This document shows, one piece after another, positions 55,140 through 64,000 of a DNA stretch of 64,000 nucleotides; position 1 is the stretch's first letter, and each line of letters opens with the position of its first letter. The position numbers and the translations under genes were made by a program. Source of the DNA: Litoreibacter halocynthiae. Lineage in GTDB: Bacteria; Pseudomonadota; Alphaproteobacteria; Rhodobacterales; Rhodobacteraceae. The notes beneath the pieces are model-generated. The model had not been told where the DNA came from, made no database searches, and saw only the letters and a program-made list of their open reading frames with translations. The stretch lies in assembly GCF_004365635.1 (NCBI RefSeq), contig NZ_SOBH01000001.1:1116001-1180000 (forward strand), in the 5' to 3' direction.

Positions 55140-57548
55140 ATGCAAACTACCACCCGTGTCTGTGTTATTGGCGGCGGTGTCGTCGGATGTTCCGTCTTGT
55201 ATCACCTCACCAAGCTTGGCTGGTCCGATGTCATGCTTCTAGAACGCTCCGAGCTGACCTCCGGTTCCACATGGCACGCGGCGGGCGGGTTCCACACGCT
55301 GAACGGCGACACCAATATGGCCGCGCTGCAAGGCTACACGATAAAGCTCTACCGCGAATTGGAGGAGATCACCGGCATGTCCTGCGGGTTGCACCATGTG
55401 GGTGGCGTGACACTGGCCGACAACAAAGACCGTTTCGACATGCTCGTGGCCGAGCGCGCCAAGCACCGCTATATGGGGCTGGAGACGGAAATCGTGTCAC
55501 CCGAGGAGATCGCCAAGATCGCCCCGATCACCAATCTGGACGGCATTGTCGGTGGCCTCTACGATCCGCTTGATGGCCATCTCGACCCCTCTGGCACAAC
55601 TCACGCCTACGCCAAGGCGGCCCGCATGGGCGGTGCGACCATCGAGACCCACGTGAAGGTAGAGGCCACGACGCAGCGCCCTGACGGCTCATGGGATGTG
55701 GTGACAAATAAAGGCACCATCCACGCCGAGCATGTGGTAAATGCGGGCGGTCTGTGGGCGCGGGAAGTCGGGGCCATGGCAGGCGTCTACCTGCCGCTTC
55801 ATCCGATGGAGCACCAGTATCTGGTGACTGAGGAAACCCCGGAAATCTATGAGCGCGACACCGAGCACCCGCATGTCATGGACCCCGCAGGCGAGTCCTA
55901 TCTGCGTCAGGAAGGTCGGGGCCTGTGCATCGGTTTCTACGAACAACCCTGTCGGCCATGGGCCGTCGACGGCACGCCATGGGACTTCGGTCACGAGCTA
56001 CTGCCCGACGATTTCGACAAGATCGAAGACAGCATCACCTTCGCCTTCAAACGCTTTCCCGTTCTCGAACGCGCCGGTGTCAAAACCGTCGTCCACGGCC
56101 CTTTCACCTTCGCACCTGACGGCAATCCACTGGTCGGCCCCGTACCCGGTCTGCGTAACTATTGGTCCGCCTGCGGTGTCATGGCAGGTTTTTCCCAAGG
56201 CGGCGGCGTCGGCTTGATGCTGGCCCAGTGGATGATCGAAGGCGAGACCGAACGCGATACCTTCGCGATGGACGTTTCCCGCTTCGGCAACTGGATCACT
56301 CCGGGTTACACGCGCCCCAAAGTTATCGAGAATTACCAGCGCCGCTTCTCGGTCAGCTACCCGAACGAAGAACTACCCGCCGCACGCCCTCACCGCACGA
56401 CGCCGATGTACGATATCTTCACAGAAATGGGCGCTGTGTGGGGTCAGCAATTCGGGCTGGAGGTCGCCAACTACTTCGCCCAAGGCGACGAGCCGACATT
56501 CGAGACCCCCAGCTTCCGCCGCTCCGACGCTTTCGCCGCCACCGCGCGCGAGGTCAGGGCGGTGCGCAACAAAGCCGGCATCAACGAGGTGCAAAACTTC
56601 GGCAAATTCCGTGTCACCGGCGAAGGTGCGCGCGCATGGTTAGACCGCATCATGGCAGGCCGCATCCCGACTGCAGGTCGCTTGTCGCTGACGCCGATGC
56701 TGTCTCACAAGGGCCGCCTCATCGGCGATTTCACCGTCTCCTGCGCGTCGGAAACCGAGTTCTATCTCACCGCCTCCTATGGCTCGCAATCTTACCACAT
56801 GCGGTGGTTCGAGCAGAACGCGCTGGACGATGTGAGGGTCGAAAACATCTCCGACACACTCACAGGTTTCCAAATCGCAGGCCCCCTGTCGCGGGACATT
56901 CTGCAAGCCTGCACCCGCGATGATGTCGCCTCCATGCGCTTCATGGATGTGCGCGAGATGACCGTTGGGCAAGTTGCCTGCCGCGTGCAACGCGTCAGCT
57001 ATACCGGCGACCTGGGCTACGAGATTTACTGTGACCCCATGGACCAACGCCAGCTTTGGCAAACGCTCTGGTCCGAAGGCCAGCCCAAAGGCCTGACCCC
57101 GTTCGGCATGCGCGCAATGATGTCGCTCCGCCTCGATAAGTTCTTCGGTTCATGGTTGTCCGAATTCTCCCCCGATTACACTGCGGCCGAAACCGGCATG
57201 GACCGTTTTATCAGCTTCAAGAAAAACACCCACTTCATCGGTCGCAAAGCGGCCGAAGCCGAGCGCGCAACACCACCACACCGCCAACTCTGTGCGTTCG
57301 AAGTTGACGCGGACGACGCCGATGTTGTGGCCTACGAGCCGGTCTTTATTAACGGTGAGGTACAAGGCTTCTGCACATCAGGCGGATATGCGCACTATTC
57401 GGCCAAATCCATCGCACTCGCGCTCATTCCACGCGATCAGGCAAAAGACGGCCTAAAGGTCGAGATCGAGATCCTGGGATCCCTGCGCCCTGCAACACTT
57501 ATTTCAACGCCACCATTCGACGCTGACGGCTCCCGTATGCGCGGCTAG
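55140..57548 (+). CDS. FAD-dependent oxidoreductase with GcvT domain (dimethylglycine/sarcosine dehydrogenase-like), paralogue 2
   Basis: The 802-residue relative of the 51184 protein has the same architecture. CVIGGGVVGCSVLYHLTKLGWSDVMLLERSELTSGSTWHAA at the N-terminus differs from the paralogue at only a handful of positions, including the conserved His of the WHAA covalent-FAD motif. The GcvT half begins near residue 430 and includes VQNFGKFRVTGEGARAWLDRIMAGRIP and MMSLRLDKFFGSWLSEFSPDY. The final part GYAHYSAKSIALALIPRDQ closes the fold. GAGGAACTTCC precedes the ATG. Confidence 0.88.
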   Translation: MQTTTRVCVIGGGVVGCSVLYHLTKLGWSDVMLLERSELTSGSTWHAAGGFHTLNGDTNMAALQGYTIKLYRELEEITGMSCGLHHVGGVTLADNKDRFDMLVAERAKHRYMGLETEIVSPEEIAKIAPITNLDGIVGGLYDPLDGHLDPSGTTHAYAKAARMGGATIETHVKVEATTQRPDGSWDVVTNKGTIHAEHVVNAGGLWAREVGAMAGVYLPLHPMEHQYLVTEETPEIYERDTEHPHVMDPAGESYLRQEGRGLCIGFYEQPCRPWAVDGTPWDFGHELLPDDFDKIEDSITFAFKRFPVLERAGVKTVVHGPFTFAPDGNPLVGPVPGLRNYWSACGVMAGFSQGGGVGLMLAQWMIEGETERDTFAMDVSRFGNWITPGYTRPKVIENYQRRFSVSYPNEELPAARPHRTTPMYDIFTEMGAVWGQQFGLEVANYFAQGDEPTFETPSFRRSDAFAATAREVRAVRNKAGINEVQNFGKFRVTGEGARAWLDRIMAGRIPTAGRLSLTPMLSHKGRLIGDFTVSCASETEFYLTASYGSQSYHMRWFEQNALDDVRVENISDTLTGFQIAGPLSRDILQACTRDDVASMRFMDVREMTVGQVACRVQRVSYTGDLGYEIYCDPMDQRQLWQTLWSEGQPKGLTPFGMRAMMSLRLDKFFGSWLSEFSPDYTAAETGMDRFISFKKNTHFIGRKAAEAERATPPHRQLCAFEVDADDADVVAYEPVFINGEVQGFCTSGGYAHYSAKSIALALIPRDQAKDGLKVEIEILGSLRPATLISTPPFDADGSRMRG

Positions 57549-57550
57549 GG

Positions 57551-57573
57551 TTTCATCTTGGCAAAAATATTCC
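57551..57573 (-). repeat. Short intergenic repeat, copy 4
   Basis: The minus-strand copy GAATATTT-TTGC-CCAAGATGAAA-like (read as GGGAATATTTTTGCCAAGATG) begins 2 bases after the stop of the FAD/GcvT gene and is followed by a GC-rich CCGCCGG-GGCATCC-CCGGC hairpin to 57592. Confidence 0.6.
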
Positions 57574-57620
57574 CGCCGGAGGCATCCCCGGCAGGCCCCG
57601 AAGAAAACCCCTATCCGGGG

Positions 57621-57911
57621 TCAGTCCAACTCTTCAACAATCATCAGGTCCCGCTCTGCCGCACCTTCTGCAAACTTCAAGGCTGCCTGATAGGCATCTG
57701 AATAATAACACTCATGTGCGCGTTGCAAGGACGGGAACCGTGCGACGACATTGCGCGCACGATCATTTCCTTCAAGCTGCTCATACGCCCCGTTGCGCGC
57801 CAGAAACACGCCCTGATGATCGGCAATTGCCGCCGTGGCACCCGCCGCGTATTTGGCATAGCGCTCCGCGTCTGTGACCTTCACATGGGCGATCCATAAA
57901 GCTGTTGGCAT
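57621..57911 (-). CDS. DUF1330-type small protein
   Basis: The 96-residue protein has a ferredoxin-like dimeric alpha/beta barrel pattern. WIAHVKVTDAERYAKYAAGATAAIADHQGVFLARNG opens it, and RNVVARFPSLQRAHECYYSDAYQAALKFAEGAAERDLMIVEELD, with conserved YxSxxYQ and the closing (I)VE, is the DUF1330 signature. The reaction is unknown. GGAGGA lies 6 bases before ATG 57911. The gene ends downstream of alaS on the same strand (1 base between alaS stop and this start), so it is probably co-transcribed. Confidence 0.85.
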   Translation of the reverse strand: MPTALWIAHVKVTDAERYAKYAAGATAAIADHQGVFLARNGAYEQLEGNDRARNVVARFPSLQRAHECYYSDAYQAALKFAEGAAERDLMIVEELD

Positions 57912-57912
57912 T

Positions 57913-60561
57913 CTATCCTCCAATGACGGCCTTGGCCGCGCTGATTGCTGCGTCTGAATTCTCGGCGCTCGCACCGCCACCTTGCGCCATGGCGGGACGA
58001 CCACCGCCACCTTTACCACCAAGTTCAGCCACTGCTGCGCGCACCAGATCGACCGCCGACAAGTCTGCGGTCAAATCATCCGTAACACCAGCCGCCACTG
58101 CCGCTTTGCCGTCAGCATCCGCGATCAACAACACCACGCCCGATCCCATCCGCGCCTTGTGTTCGTCGATCAGCGCGGGAAGGTCCTTGCCGGATACGCC
58201 CGACAGCACCTGCGCAAAAAATGCCGTGCCGCCGATATCTTCATCCGCCACCTGAGCCGCACCGCCGCTCATGGCCAATTCGCGCCGCAAAGCTGCAACC
58301 TCGTTTGACAAGGCCTTGCGTTCCTCCAGCAGCGCTTTGACACGGGACGGCACGTCTTCCGCCGACGCCTTCAGCGTCAAAGCCGTTTGCGCCAAACGCG
58401 CATCCTGCGCGCTCAGATAGTCAAACGCCGCCTGCCCTGTCAGGGCTTCGATCCGGCGTACCCCCGCGCTGGACGCGCTGTCACCCAAGGTCACGAACAC
58501 TCCGATATCACCGGTCTGTTTCACATGCGTTCCGCCACACAGCTCGATCGAATATGTCTGCCCGTCAGCGCCCTTACCCGTTGCATCGCGCCCCATAGAG
58601 ACCACCCGCACCTCGTCACCATATTTCTCGCCGAACAGCGCTTGCGCTCCGATCTCGCGCGCATCATCCGGTGTCATAATCCGCGTTTCAACCGTACTGT
58701 TCTGACGGATAAACCGGTTCACATCCGCTTCGACCTGATGCAGCTCTTTCAAAGACAGCGCCTTGTTGTGGCTGAAATCAAACCGCAAACGGTCATCTGC
58801 ATTCAACGAGCCACGCTGCGCCACATGATCCCCCAAGGCTTCGCGCAGGGCTTCGTGCAGCAGGTGCGTGGCCGAGTGGTTTGCACGGATAGCACTCCGG
58901 CGTACGTGCTCCACTACCAGTTCTGTCCCCGCGCCGACGCGCAGCTCCCCGTCCGTCACATCTGTAAAGTGAATATACACACCCGCCGCCTTGCGCGTGT
59001 CGGTTACACTCCCCGTGCCCGCGTCGGTCTTGACCGTTCCGCTATCGCCAACCTGACCGCCACTCTCGGCGTAGAACGGTGTCTGGTTGAAGACCAGCTG
59101 CACCGTTTCACCTGCGCTCGCAGCCTCCGCCAACGCGCCGTCTTTCAGAATGGCCAGCAGCTGCCCTTCCGCTTTCTCGGTGTCATATCCCAGAAAATCC
59201 GTCGTCCCGTGCTTGTCAGCAACATCAAACCAGACGGTGCTGTCGGCAGCCTCGCCCGTCCCGGCCCAAGATGCGCGGGCTTTGGCTTTCTGTTCTGCCA
59301 TAGCAGCGTCGAAGCCTTCCGTGTCGACGCCACGCCCCTTTTCGCGCAGCGCATCCTGCGTCAAATCCAGCGGAAACCCGTAGGTGTCATAGAGTTTGAA
59401 CGCGGCCTGCCCCGGCAGTTCAGCACCCTCGGGCAAGCCGTCCAACTCGTCATCCAGCAAGCGCAATCCGCGCTCCAGCGTCTGCTTGAAACGCGTTTCT
59501 TCCGCGCGCAGCGTCTCTTCAATCAGTGCCTGCGCCTGACCCAGTTCTGGATACGCCGCCCCCATCTGGCCCACCAGTGACGGTACAAGCTGATACATCA
59601 CAGGGTCTTTCGCCCCCAGCAAATGCGCATGTCGCATCGCGCGGCGCATGATCCGGCGCAGTACATACCCGCGCCCGTCATTGGACGGCATCACACCGTC
59701 CGCAATCAGAAACGAGGTCGAGCGTAAATGGTCGGCAATCACCCGATGATGCACATTCAGATCGCCGAACGGATCGGTGGAGGTCGCATTGGCCGACGCC
59801 TCGATCAACGCTTTGAACAGATCGGTATCGTAATTGTCATGGCTTCCCTGAAGCAGCGCCGCAATCCGTTCCAGCCCCATGCCGGTATCAATGCTTTGCA
59901 TATCAAGCGCACGCATGGAGCCGTCCTCGAACTGCTCGTTCTGCATGAAAACGATGTTCCAGATCTCGATAAAGCGATCACCATCTTCCTCGGGGCTGCC
60001 GGGAGGGCCTCCCCAGATATGCGCGCCGTGATCGTAGAAAATCTCAGTGCAAGGACCGCAAGGGCCAGTCGGACCCATTTGCCAGAAATTGTCGGAGGTG
60101 GCGATACGGATGATCCGCTCTTCCGGCACTCCAAGTTTCTTCCAAATGTCGTAGGCCTCGTCATCGGTATGGTAAACGGTGACCGTCAGGCGGTCCTTGT
60201 CGATGCCAAAATCCTTGGTGATCAACTCCCAGGCAAACGCGATCGCCTCATCTTTGAAATAGTCGCCGAAGCTGAAATTCCCCAGCATTTCAAAAAACGT
60301 GTGGTGCCGCGCGGTATAGCCGACATTGTCCAGATCGTTATGCTTGCCACCTGCGCGTACACATTTCTGTGCCGTCGTCGCCCGTTTGTAATCCCGCGTC
60401 TCGACCCCGGTGAACAGGTTCTTGAACTGAACCATTCCCGAATTCGCAAACATCAATGTCGGATCATTGCGTGGCACCAACGGGCTGGAAGGTTGCACCG
60501 AATGGCCCTGCTTTTCAAAGTAGCGCAGGAAGGTCGAGCGGATATCGTTCAGGCTGGGCAT
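57913..60561 (-). CDS. alaS: Alanyl-tRNA synthetase
   Basis: AlaRS has 882 residues and charges tRNA-Ala with editing of serine and glycine. The aminoacylation domain (1-460) starts [20 protein letters not shown] and has [14 protein letters not shown] near 88. The editing domain has [20 protein letters not shown] near 565, the [10 protein letters not shown] zinc-ligand motif near 665, and the C-terminal C-Ala domain ends in [13 protein letters not shown] near 850. The full family length is present. ATG 60561 is preferred over GTG 60570. The downstream gene is 1 base away. Confidence 0.97.
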   Translation of the reverse strand: MPSLNDIRSTFLRYFEKQGHSVQPSSPLVPRNDPTLMFANSGMVQFKNLFTGVETRDYKRATTAQKCVRAGGKHNDLDNVGYTARHHTFFEMLGNFSFGDYFKDEAIAFAWELITKDFGIDKDRLTVTVYHTDDEAYDIWKKLGVPEERIIRIATSDNFWQMGPTGPCGPCTEIFYDHGAHIWGGPPGSPEEDGDRFIEIWNIVFMQNEQFEDGSMRALDMQSIDTGMGLERIAALLQGSHDNYDTDLFKALIEASANATSTDPFGDLNVHHRVIADHLRSTSFLIADGVMPSNDGRGYVLRRIMRRAMRHAHLLGAKDPVMYQLVPSLVGQMGAAYPELGQAQALIEETLRAEETRFKQTLERGLRLLDDELDGLPEGAELPGQAAFKLYDTYGFPLDLTQDALREKGRGVDTEGFDAAMAEQKAKARASWAGTGEAADSTVWFDVADKHGTTDFLGYDTEKAEGQLLAILKDGALAEAASAGETVQLVFNQTPFYAESGGQVGDSGTVKTDAGTGSVTDTRKAAGVYIHFTDVTDGELRVGAGTELVVEHVRRSAIRANHSATHLLHEALREALGDHVAQRGSLNADDRLRFDFSHNKALSLKELHQVEADVNRFIRQNSTVETRIMTPDDAREIGAQALFGEKYGDEVRVVSMGRDATGKGADGQTYSIELCGGTHVKQTGDIGVFVTLGDSASSAGVRRIEALTGQAAFDYLSAQDARLAQTALTLKASAEDVPSRVKALLEERKALSNEVAALRRELAMSGGAAQVADEDIGGTAFFAQVLSGVSGKDLPALIDEHKARMGSGVVLLIADADGKAAVAAGVTDDLTADLSAVDLVRAAVAELGGKGGGGRPAMAQGGGASAENSDAAISAAKAVIGG

Positions 60562-60649
60562 AAGGATCACTTTGCATTGTTTGCACCAGCAAATATCCCC
60601 CCACGTCGTGCAGGTAAAGCCATCCCCTGCGAAATGCCGCTGTGAATCG

Positions 60650-60677
60650 AAAAAGGACGGCCCGAAAGCCGTCCTTT
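60650..60677 (-). terminator. Rho-independent terminator after recA
   Basis: A 10-bp stem AAAGGACGGC/GCCGTCCTTT with loop CCGAAA is followed on minus by TTTTTCG. It lies 40 bases after the recA stop. Confidence 0.85.
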
Positions 60678-60717
60678 AGAATTTTCTGACATCACAGGGC
60701 GTAGCCCTGCTGCCGCG

Positions 60718-61830
60718 TTACCCTTCGATCAGACCGTCCGTATCATCATCGGACAAAGTGTCTTTTTCGATCGCAGCCGTCTTTTCAATTTCAGGCATGT
60801 CAAATTCTAGCCCGTGCGCCGCACGGATTTTGTCTTCAATCTCCAATGCGATGCGAGTGTTTTCCTTCAGGAAGGTTTTCGCGTTCTCACGACCTTGCCC
60901 GATCCGGTCATCCCCATAGCTGAACCAGGACCCTGACTTCTCGACCACACCAGCTTTGACACCCAGATCAAGCAATTCGCCCATCTTGGAGATGCCTTCG
61001 CCATACATGATGTCGAATTCAACTTGTTTGAACGGCGGGGCCACCTTGTTCTTCACCACTTTCACGCGGGTCTGGTTGCCGACAACTTCGTCGCGATCTT
61101 TCAGCGCGCCAATACGGCGGATGTCGAGGCGGACCGAGGAATAGAACTTCAAGGCGTTACCGCCAGTCGTCGTTTCAGGGCTGCCAAACATAACCCCGAT
61201 TTTCATCCGGATCTGGTTGATAAAGATCACCATACAATTGGAGCGTGAGATCGAGCTGGTCAGCTTCCGCATGGCTTGGCTCATCAGGCGTGCATGCACC
61301 CCGACGGAACTGTCGCCCATATCGCCTTCAAGTTCTGATTTCGGCGTCAACGCCGCCACGGAGTCGACAACAACCATGCTGACGGCCCCTGAACGCACCA
61401 ATGTGTCAACGATTTCCAGCGCCTGCTCGCCCGTGTCAGGCTGCGAGATCAGCAATTCATCAAGATCAACGCCAAGCTTGCGTGCGTATTGCGGGTCCAA
61501 CGCGTGCTCCGCATCTACGAACGCACAAACGCCACCTTTTTTCTGTGCTTCCGCGACACAATGTAGAGTAAGCGTTGTCTTGCCCGACGACTCGGGACCG
61601 TAAATCTCAATCACCCGCCCTTTGGGCAGACCGCCAATACCAAGCGCGATATCCAAGCCCAGCGACCCCGTCGAGATTGACTCCATTTGCTGAATGGCAT
61701 TTTCGCCGCCCAGCTTCATGATGGAGCCTTTACCGAACTGTCGTTCGATCTGCGCCAACGCCGAATCCAGCGCTTTTTGTTTGTTGCTCTGATCTTTAGG
61801 GTTCATTTTGAGGAGTTCTGCTGTTGCCAT
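60718..61830 (-). CDS. recA: Recombinase A
   Basis: RecA, 370 residues, forms the nucleoprotein filament for recombination and LexA self-cleavage. Walker [14 protein letters not shown] lies near residues 76-88, the [18 protein letters not shown] loop L1 near 166-183, and [34 protein letters not shown] (loop L2) near 208-240. The C-terminus is acidic ([11 protein letters not shown]), as usual. ATG 61830 is used; the frame upstream to 61929 crosses the promoter. A LexA box overlaps the start region, so SOS induction is expected. Confidence 0.98.
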   Translation of the reverse strand: MATAELLKMNPKDQSNKQKALDSALAQIERQFGKGSIMKLGGENAIQQMESISTGSLGLDIALGIGGLPKGRVIEIYGPESSGKTTLTLHCVAEAQKKGGVCAFVDAEHALDPQYARKLGVDLDELLISQPDTGEQALEIVDTLVRSGAVSMVVVDSVAALTPKSELEGDMGDSSVGVHARLMSQAMRKLTSSISRSNCMVIFINQIRMKIGVMFGSPETTTGGNALKFYSSVRLDIRRIGALKDRDEVVGNQTRVKVVKNKVAPPFKQVEFDIMYGEGISKMGELLDLGVKAGVVEKSGSWFSYGDDRIGQGRENAKTFLKENTRIALEIEDKIRAAHGLEFDMPEIEKTAAIEKDTLSDDDTDGLIEG

Positions 61831-61880
61831 GGTTTCGTCCCTTATTTCACACCGCCCTATGAGCGGCAATGACTGCTTAT

Positions 61881-61929
61881 GTTCGCCTCTTGTTCTCGGA
61901 TGTATGAGCACAAAAAGAGAACACTTCAA
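61881..61929 (-). promoter_or_regulatory. recA promoter with LexA (SOS) box
   Basis: On minus TTGAAG (61924-61929) and CATACA (61901-61906) are separated by 17 bases. Immediately after the -10, GTTC-N7-GTTC (61881-61895; GAAC-N7-GAAC on minus) matches the alphaproteobacterial LexA box and would cover the transcription start. Confidence 0.8.
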
Positions 61930-62009
61930 GTAAAATCTTTAGCCATCTTTTCCGGAGCAGGGTTAAGGAGTAGTTTAAAACTCAATAAAAACAGGCAGGC
62001 GAACAGTAA

Positions 62010-62624
62010 ATGATGATATTCTTTAAAGAACGGCTGGCCTTCCTTGCTGTTCCCAAGACCGGTACATCAGCTCTGGAGAACGCACTTGGCCCGAAAGCAT
62101 CGGTCATTTTTCGCGATCCGCCGGGAATCAAGCACACCAACGCCCGCAGTTTTGAAGCAAAATACCGCCAGCTTTTCGAGCGCGGAAATCTGCCTCCACT
62201 CGAGACGATGGCGGTTATGCGCGAACCAGTGGAGTGGTTGGGAAGTTGGTATCGCTACCGGCAACGACCGGCATTGAACGGCCATCCGAATAGCACGGCA
62301 GGTCTCAGCTTTGACGATTTTGTCACCGCCTATCTTGCAGACGTACAACCCGCATTTGCAAATGTCGGCCAACAGTCCCGTTTCGTGACAGACCAAAGCG
62401 GGGATCTATTGATCAATCACCTGTTCTCTTATCATAACCTTGCCGCAGCAATCCGGTTTCTCGAAGACCGGCTGGATCGAAAAATCAGCCTCAAATCGAT
62501 TAATCAGTCACCAAAACAAGATATTTCGCTGTCGCCTGCCTTGTCTGCGGAGTTACGCAAAACATGCGCGCTCGATTTCGAGATATATCAAGCGTTGCAA
62601 GATGGCCCGCTCTCGATTGCCTAA
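62010..62624 (+). CDS. Sulfotransferase-like protein (PAPS-binding motif)
   Basis: The 204-residue cytosolic protein has LAFLAVPKTGTSALENAL near residues 10-27, resembling the 5'-phosphosulfate loop of sulfotransferases (PKTGTTxL), and VMREPVEWLGSWYRYR near 69-84, like the 3'-phosphate binding motif (REPxxxxxSxY). It should transfer sulfate from PAPS to an unknown acceptor. The protein is shorter than most (about 250-350). Two C-terminal cues (NHLFSYHNLAAAIRFLEDRL) are helical. It sits alone between recA and cckA, its promoter facing away from recA. Confidence 0.75.
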   Translation: MMIFFKERLAFLAVPKTGTSALENALGPKASVIFRDPPGIKHTNARSFEAKYRQLFERGNLPPLETMAVMREPVEWLGSWYRYRQRPALNGHPNSTAGLSFDDFVTAYLADVQPAFANVGQQSRFVTDQSGDLLINHLFSYHNLAAAIRFLEDRLDRKISLKSINQSPKQDISLSPALSAELRKTCALDFEIYQALQDGPLSIA

Positions 62625-62638
62625 GCCTTTTGGGCCGG

Positions 62639-64000
62639 TCAGGCAGCCGAGCTTAGATGACGTCTCACTGTTGAAGTCAGTTCATCAAGCGAGAAAGGTT
62701 TGGGCAAAAACGCTGATTCTGGAATGGTGAGCTGCTCTTCTACCGTGCTACCATCCGCGTAGCCGGACATGAAGACGACCCTCAACTGCGGACGTGATTT
62801 GCGGGCCTCTTTGACCCAGGTGGGACCATCCATACCAGGCATGATTACATCGGTCAGGACGATATCGATATCCAATGTCTCATCCCCAAGAAGATCCAGC
62901 GCCGTCTCGCCACAATCGGCCTCGACGACCTGAAATCCACGGTATTGCAACGCGCGGCTTGCGAAGGCACGGACCGGCGCTTCATCTTCGACGAGAAGCA
63001 CAACACCGTCCGCAGGACCCACATCCAAAAGTATCGGAGCCGGTTCCGACACCTTGGCAATCTCAACGGGTTTATCATGTGTCGGGAAGTAGATTGTGAA
63101 GACGGTTCCCCGCTCCAATTCGCTGTCGGCAAAGATAAACCCGCCCGACTGCTTGATAATCCCGTAGGCGGTCGATAGGCCCAAACCAGTCCCCTCGCCC
63201 GTTTTCTTGGTCGTATAAAACGGCTCGAATATCTTAGGGAGCTTTTCGACCGGGATGCCGCACCCGTCATCACTGACTTTCACCAGAACATAGTCACCAG
63301 CAGGAACCACCGCGCGGTCGCGTCGCAATTCAGACGTGAGTTTGACATTGCGCGTTTCGATATTGATCTCGCCTTGCCCGTCTAATGCATCGCGTGCATT
63401 CACTACGAGGTTCATCAGCACCTGTTCCAACTGCCGACGATCCGCACGCACTGACATCAGGTTCGGATCATGCCGCAATGTCAGTGAAATCTGTGCACCA
63501 ACCAGCCTGTTCAGCAGGTGCGTCAGGTCCGATAACGTGTCCCGCATATCCAGAACTTCAAGCTGAAGGTTCTGTTTGCGCGAAAACGCAAGAAGCTGGC
63601 CAACCAACGACGCCGCACGGTTGGCGTTCTGGTTGATCTGTTCAAGGTCCGCGTAATCGGAATCGCCTGAATCATGGCGAAGCATCAACAAGTCGCAATG
63701 ACCCGAGATCGCAGTCAGCAAGTTATTGAAATCATGCGCAACGCCGCCTGCCAATTGACCAATGGCCTGCATTTTCTGGCTCTGCACAAACTGCTTTTCC
63801 AAGGACTTGAGCTCGGTGGCATCATTGACAAGCGCTATCAGAGAGACTTCACCATCATGGATCACACGGCCGAGCGTGACCTGAACATACATTTCGTCAG
63901 AACCGCGCCGGCATTTCAAAACTTCGGGACGGTGCAGCCCCCGACCTTCGGCCGCGTCAGAGAGCCAATCGCTCACCGGACGGCCAAGCCCCTCGATCAG
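62639..64000 (-). CDS. cckA: Hybrid histidine kinase CckA, C-terminal part (cut by window edge)
   Basis: The frame is open through the right edge, so only about 450 C-terminal residues are seen. A PAS-like segment (LKCRRGSDEMYVQVTLGRV) precedes the HisKA domain with the His in GGVAHDFNNLLTAI, an ATPase domain (NLVVNARDAL; GCGIPVEKLPKIFEPFYTTKK; GTGLGLSTAYGIIK), and a receiver domain with the Asp in DIVLTDVIMPGMDG and Lys in FLPKPFS. Family, domain order and location next to recA match CckA, the kinase upstream of CtrA in cell-cycle control. The terminal domain is complete. Confidence 0.9.
   Translation of the reverse strand: MIEGLGRPVSDWLSDAAEGRGLHRPEVLKCRRGSDEMYVQVTLGRVIHDGEVSLIALVNDATELKSLEKQFVQSQKMQAIGQLAGGVAHDFNNLLTAISGHCDLLMLRHDSGDSDYADLEQINQNANRAASLVGQLLAFSRKQNLQLEVLDMRDTLSDLTHLLNRLVGAQISLTLRHDPNLMSVRADRRQLEQVLMNLVVNARDALDGQGEINIETRNVKLTSELRRDRAVVPAGDYVLVKVSDDGCGIPVEKLPKIFEPFYTTKKTGEGTGLGLSTAYGIIKQSGGFIFADSELERGTVFTIYFPTHDKPVEIAKVSEPAPILLDVGPADGVVLLVEDEAPVRAFASRALQYRGFQVVEADCGETALDLLGDETLDIDIVLTDVIMPGMDGPTWVKEARKSRPQLRVVFMSGYADGSTVEEQLTIPESAFLPKPFSLDELTSTVRRHLSSAA

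Overview
The window is about 60% GC and reads as chromosome of an alphaproteobacterium, most likely a Rhodobacterales (Roseobacter-type) marine bacterium. The evidence is the gene neighbourhood alaS-recA-cckA, an alphaproteobacterial GTTC-N7-GTTC LexA box in front of recA, a ribosomal protein L21 with a long Lys/Ala tail and helix-hairpin-helix end, PstA and PstC with the large extra segments seen in alphaproteobacteria, several TRAP and Liv-type uptake systems, and two full-length FAD/GcvT oxidoreductases. Genes are densely packed and many adjacent starts and stops overlap by 4 bases (ATGA).

Layout. 0-5.3 kb: hemB, a conserved membrane protein, and mfd. 5.5-10.3 kb, minus strand: a peroxiredoxin-like protein, then a tightly overlapped block of acyl-CoA ligase, DsbA/FrnE-like oxidoreductase, YdjM-like membrane protein and Bcr-type MFS exporter, facing an XRE-cupin regulator. 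11.0-11.4 kb: decayed remnants of arsC and an arsenic-type aquaporin. 11.4-14.3 kb: patatin phospholipase, 3-hydroxybutyrate dehydrogenase and an RTX calcium-binding protein. 14.3-14.4 kb: a candidate small RNA on the minus strand. 14.5-19.9 kb: an orphan peptide-type binding protein, VOC, DUF502, and the pseudouridine salvage pair psuK-psuG. 20-22 kb: rpsB-tsf. 22.3-23.5 kb: a LuxR solo overlapping aroQ. 23.9-31.6 kb: the phosphate regulon phoR-pstSCAB-phoU-phoB with a Pho box. 32-38 kb: proA, proB, obgE, a GNAT, a LysE exporter, rpmA and rplU. 38-45 kb: a lipoprotein, DUF2059, tRNA-Ser(CGA), gloB, an HpcH-type aldolase facing a DctPQM TRAP transporter, and a PQQ-type sugar dehydrogenase. 45.5-51 kb: a complete Liv-type ABC transporter with a small secreted cysteine protein embedded in it. 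51-57.5 kb: two paralogous dimethylglycine/sarcosine-dehydrogenase-like enzymes around a DUF2254 protein. 57.6-64 kb: DUF1330, alaS, recA, a sulfotransferase-like gene, and cckA cut by the window end.

Working together: the pho block senses phosphate and imports it. The Liv and TRAP transporters with nearby aldolase and FAD/GcvT enzymes look like scavenging of small organic acids and methylated amines. The ATGA-coupled block at 6.5-10.3 kb is a plausible small catabolic or detoxification operon under the XRE-cupin regulator. Most of the window is well-known core genome. I did not find a convincing new defence or biosynthetic system. The least explained parts are non-coding: the candidate sRNA, a 330-base intergenic stretch with several nested inverted repeats, and a short repeat present in four copies, each just beyond the 3' end of a gene.
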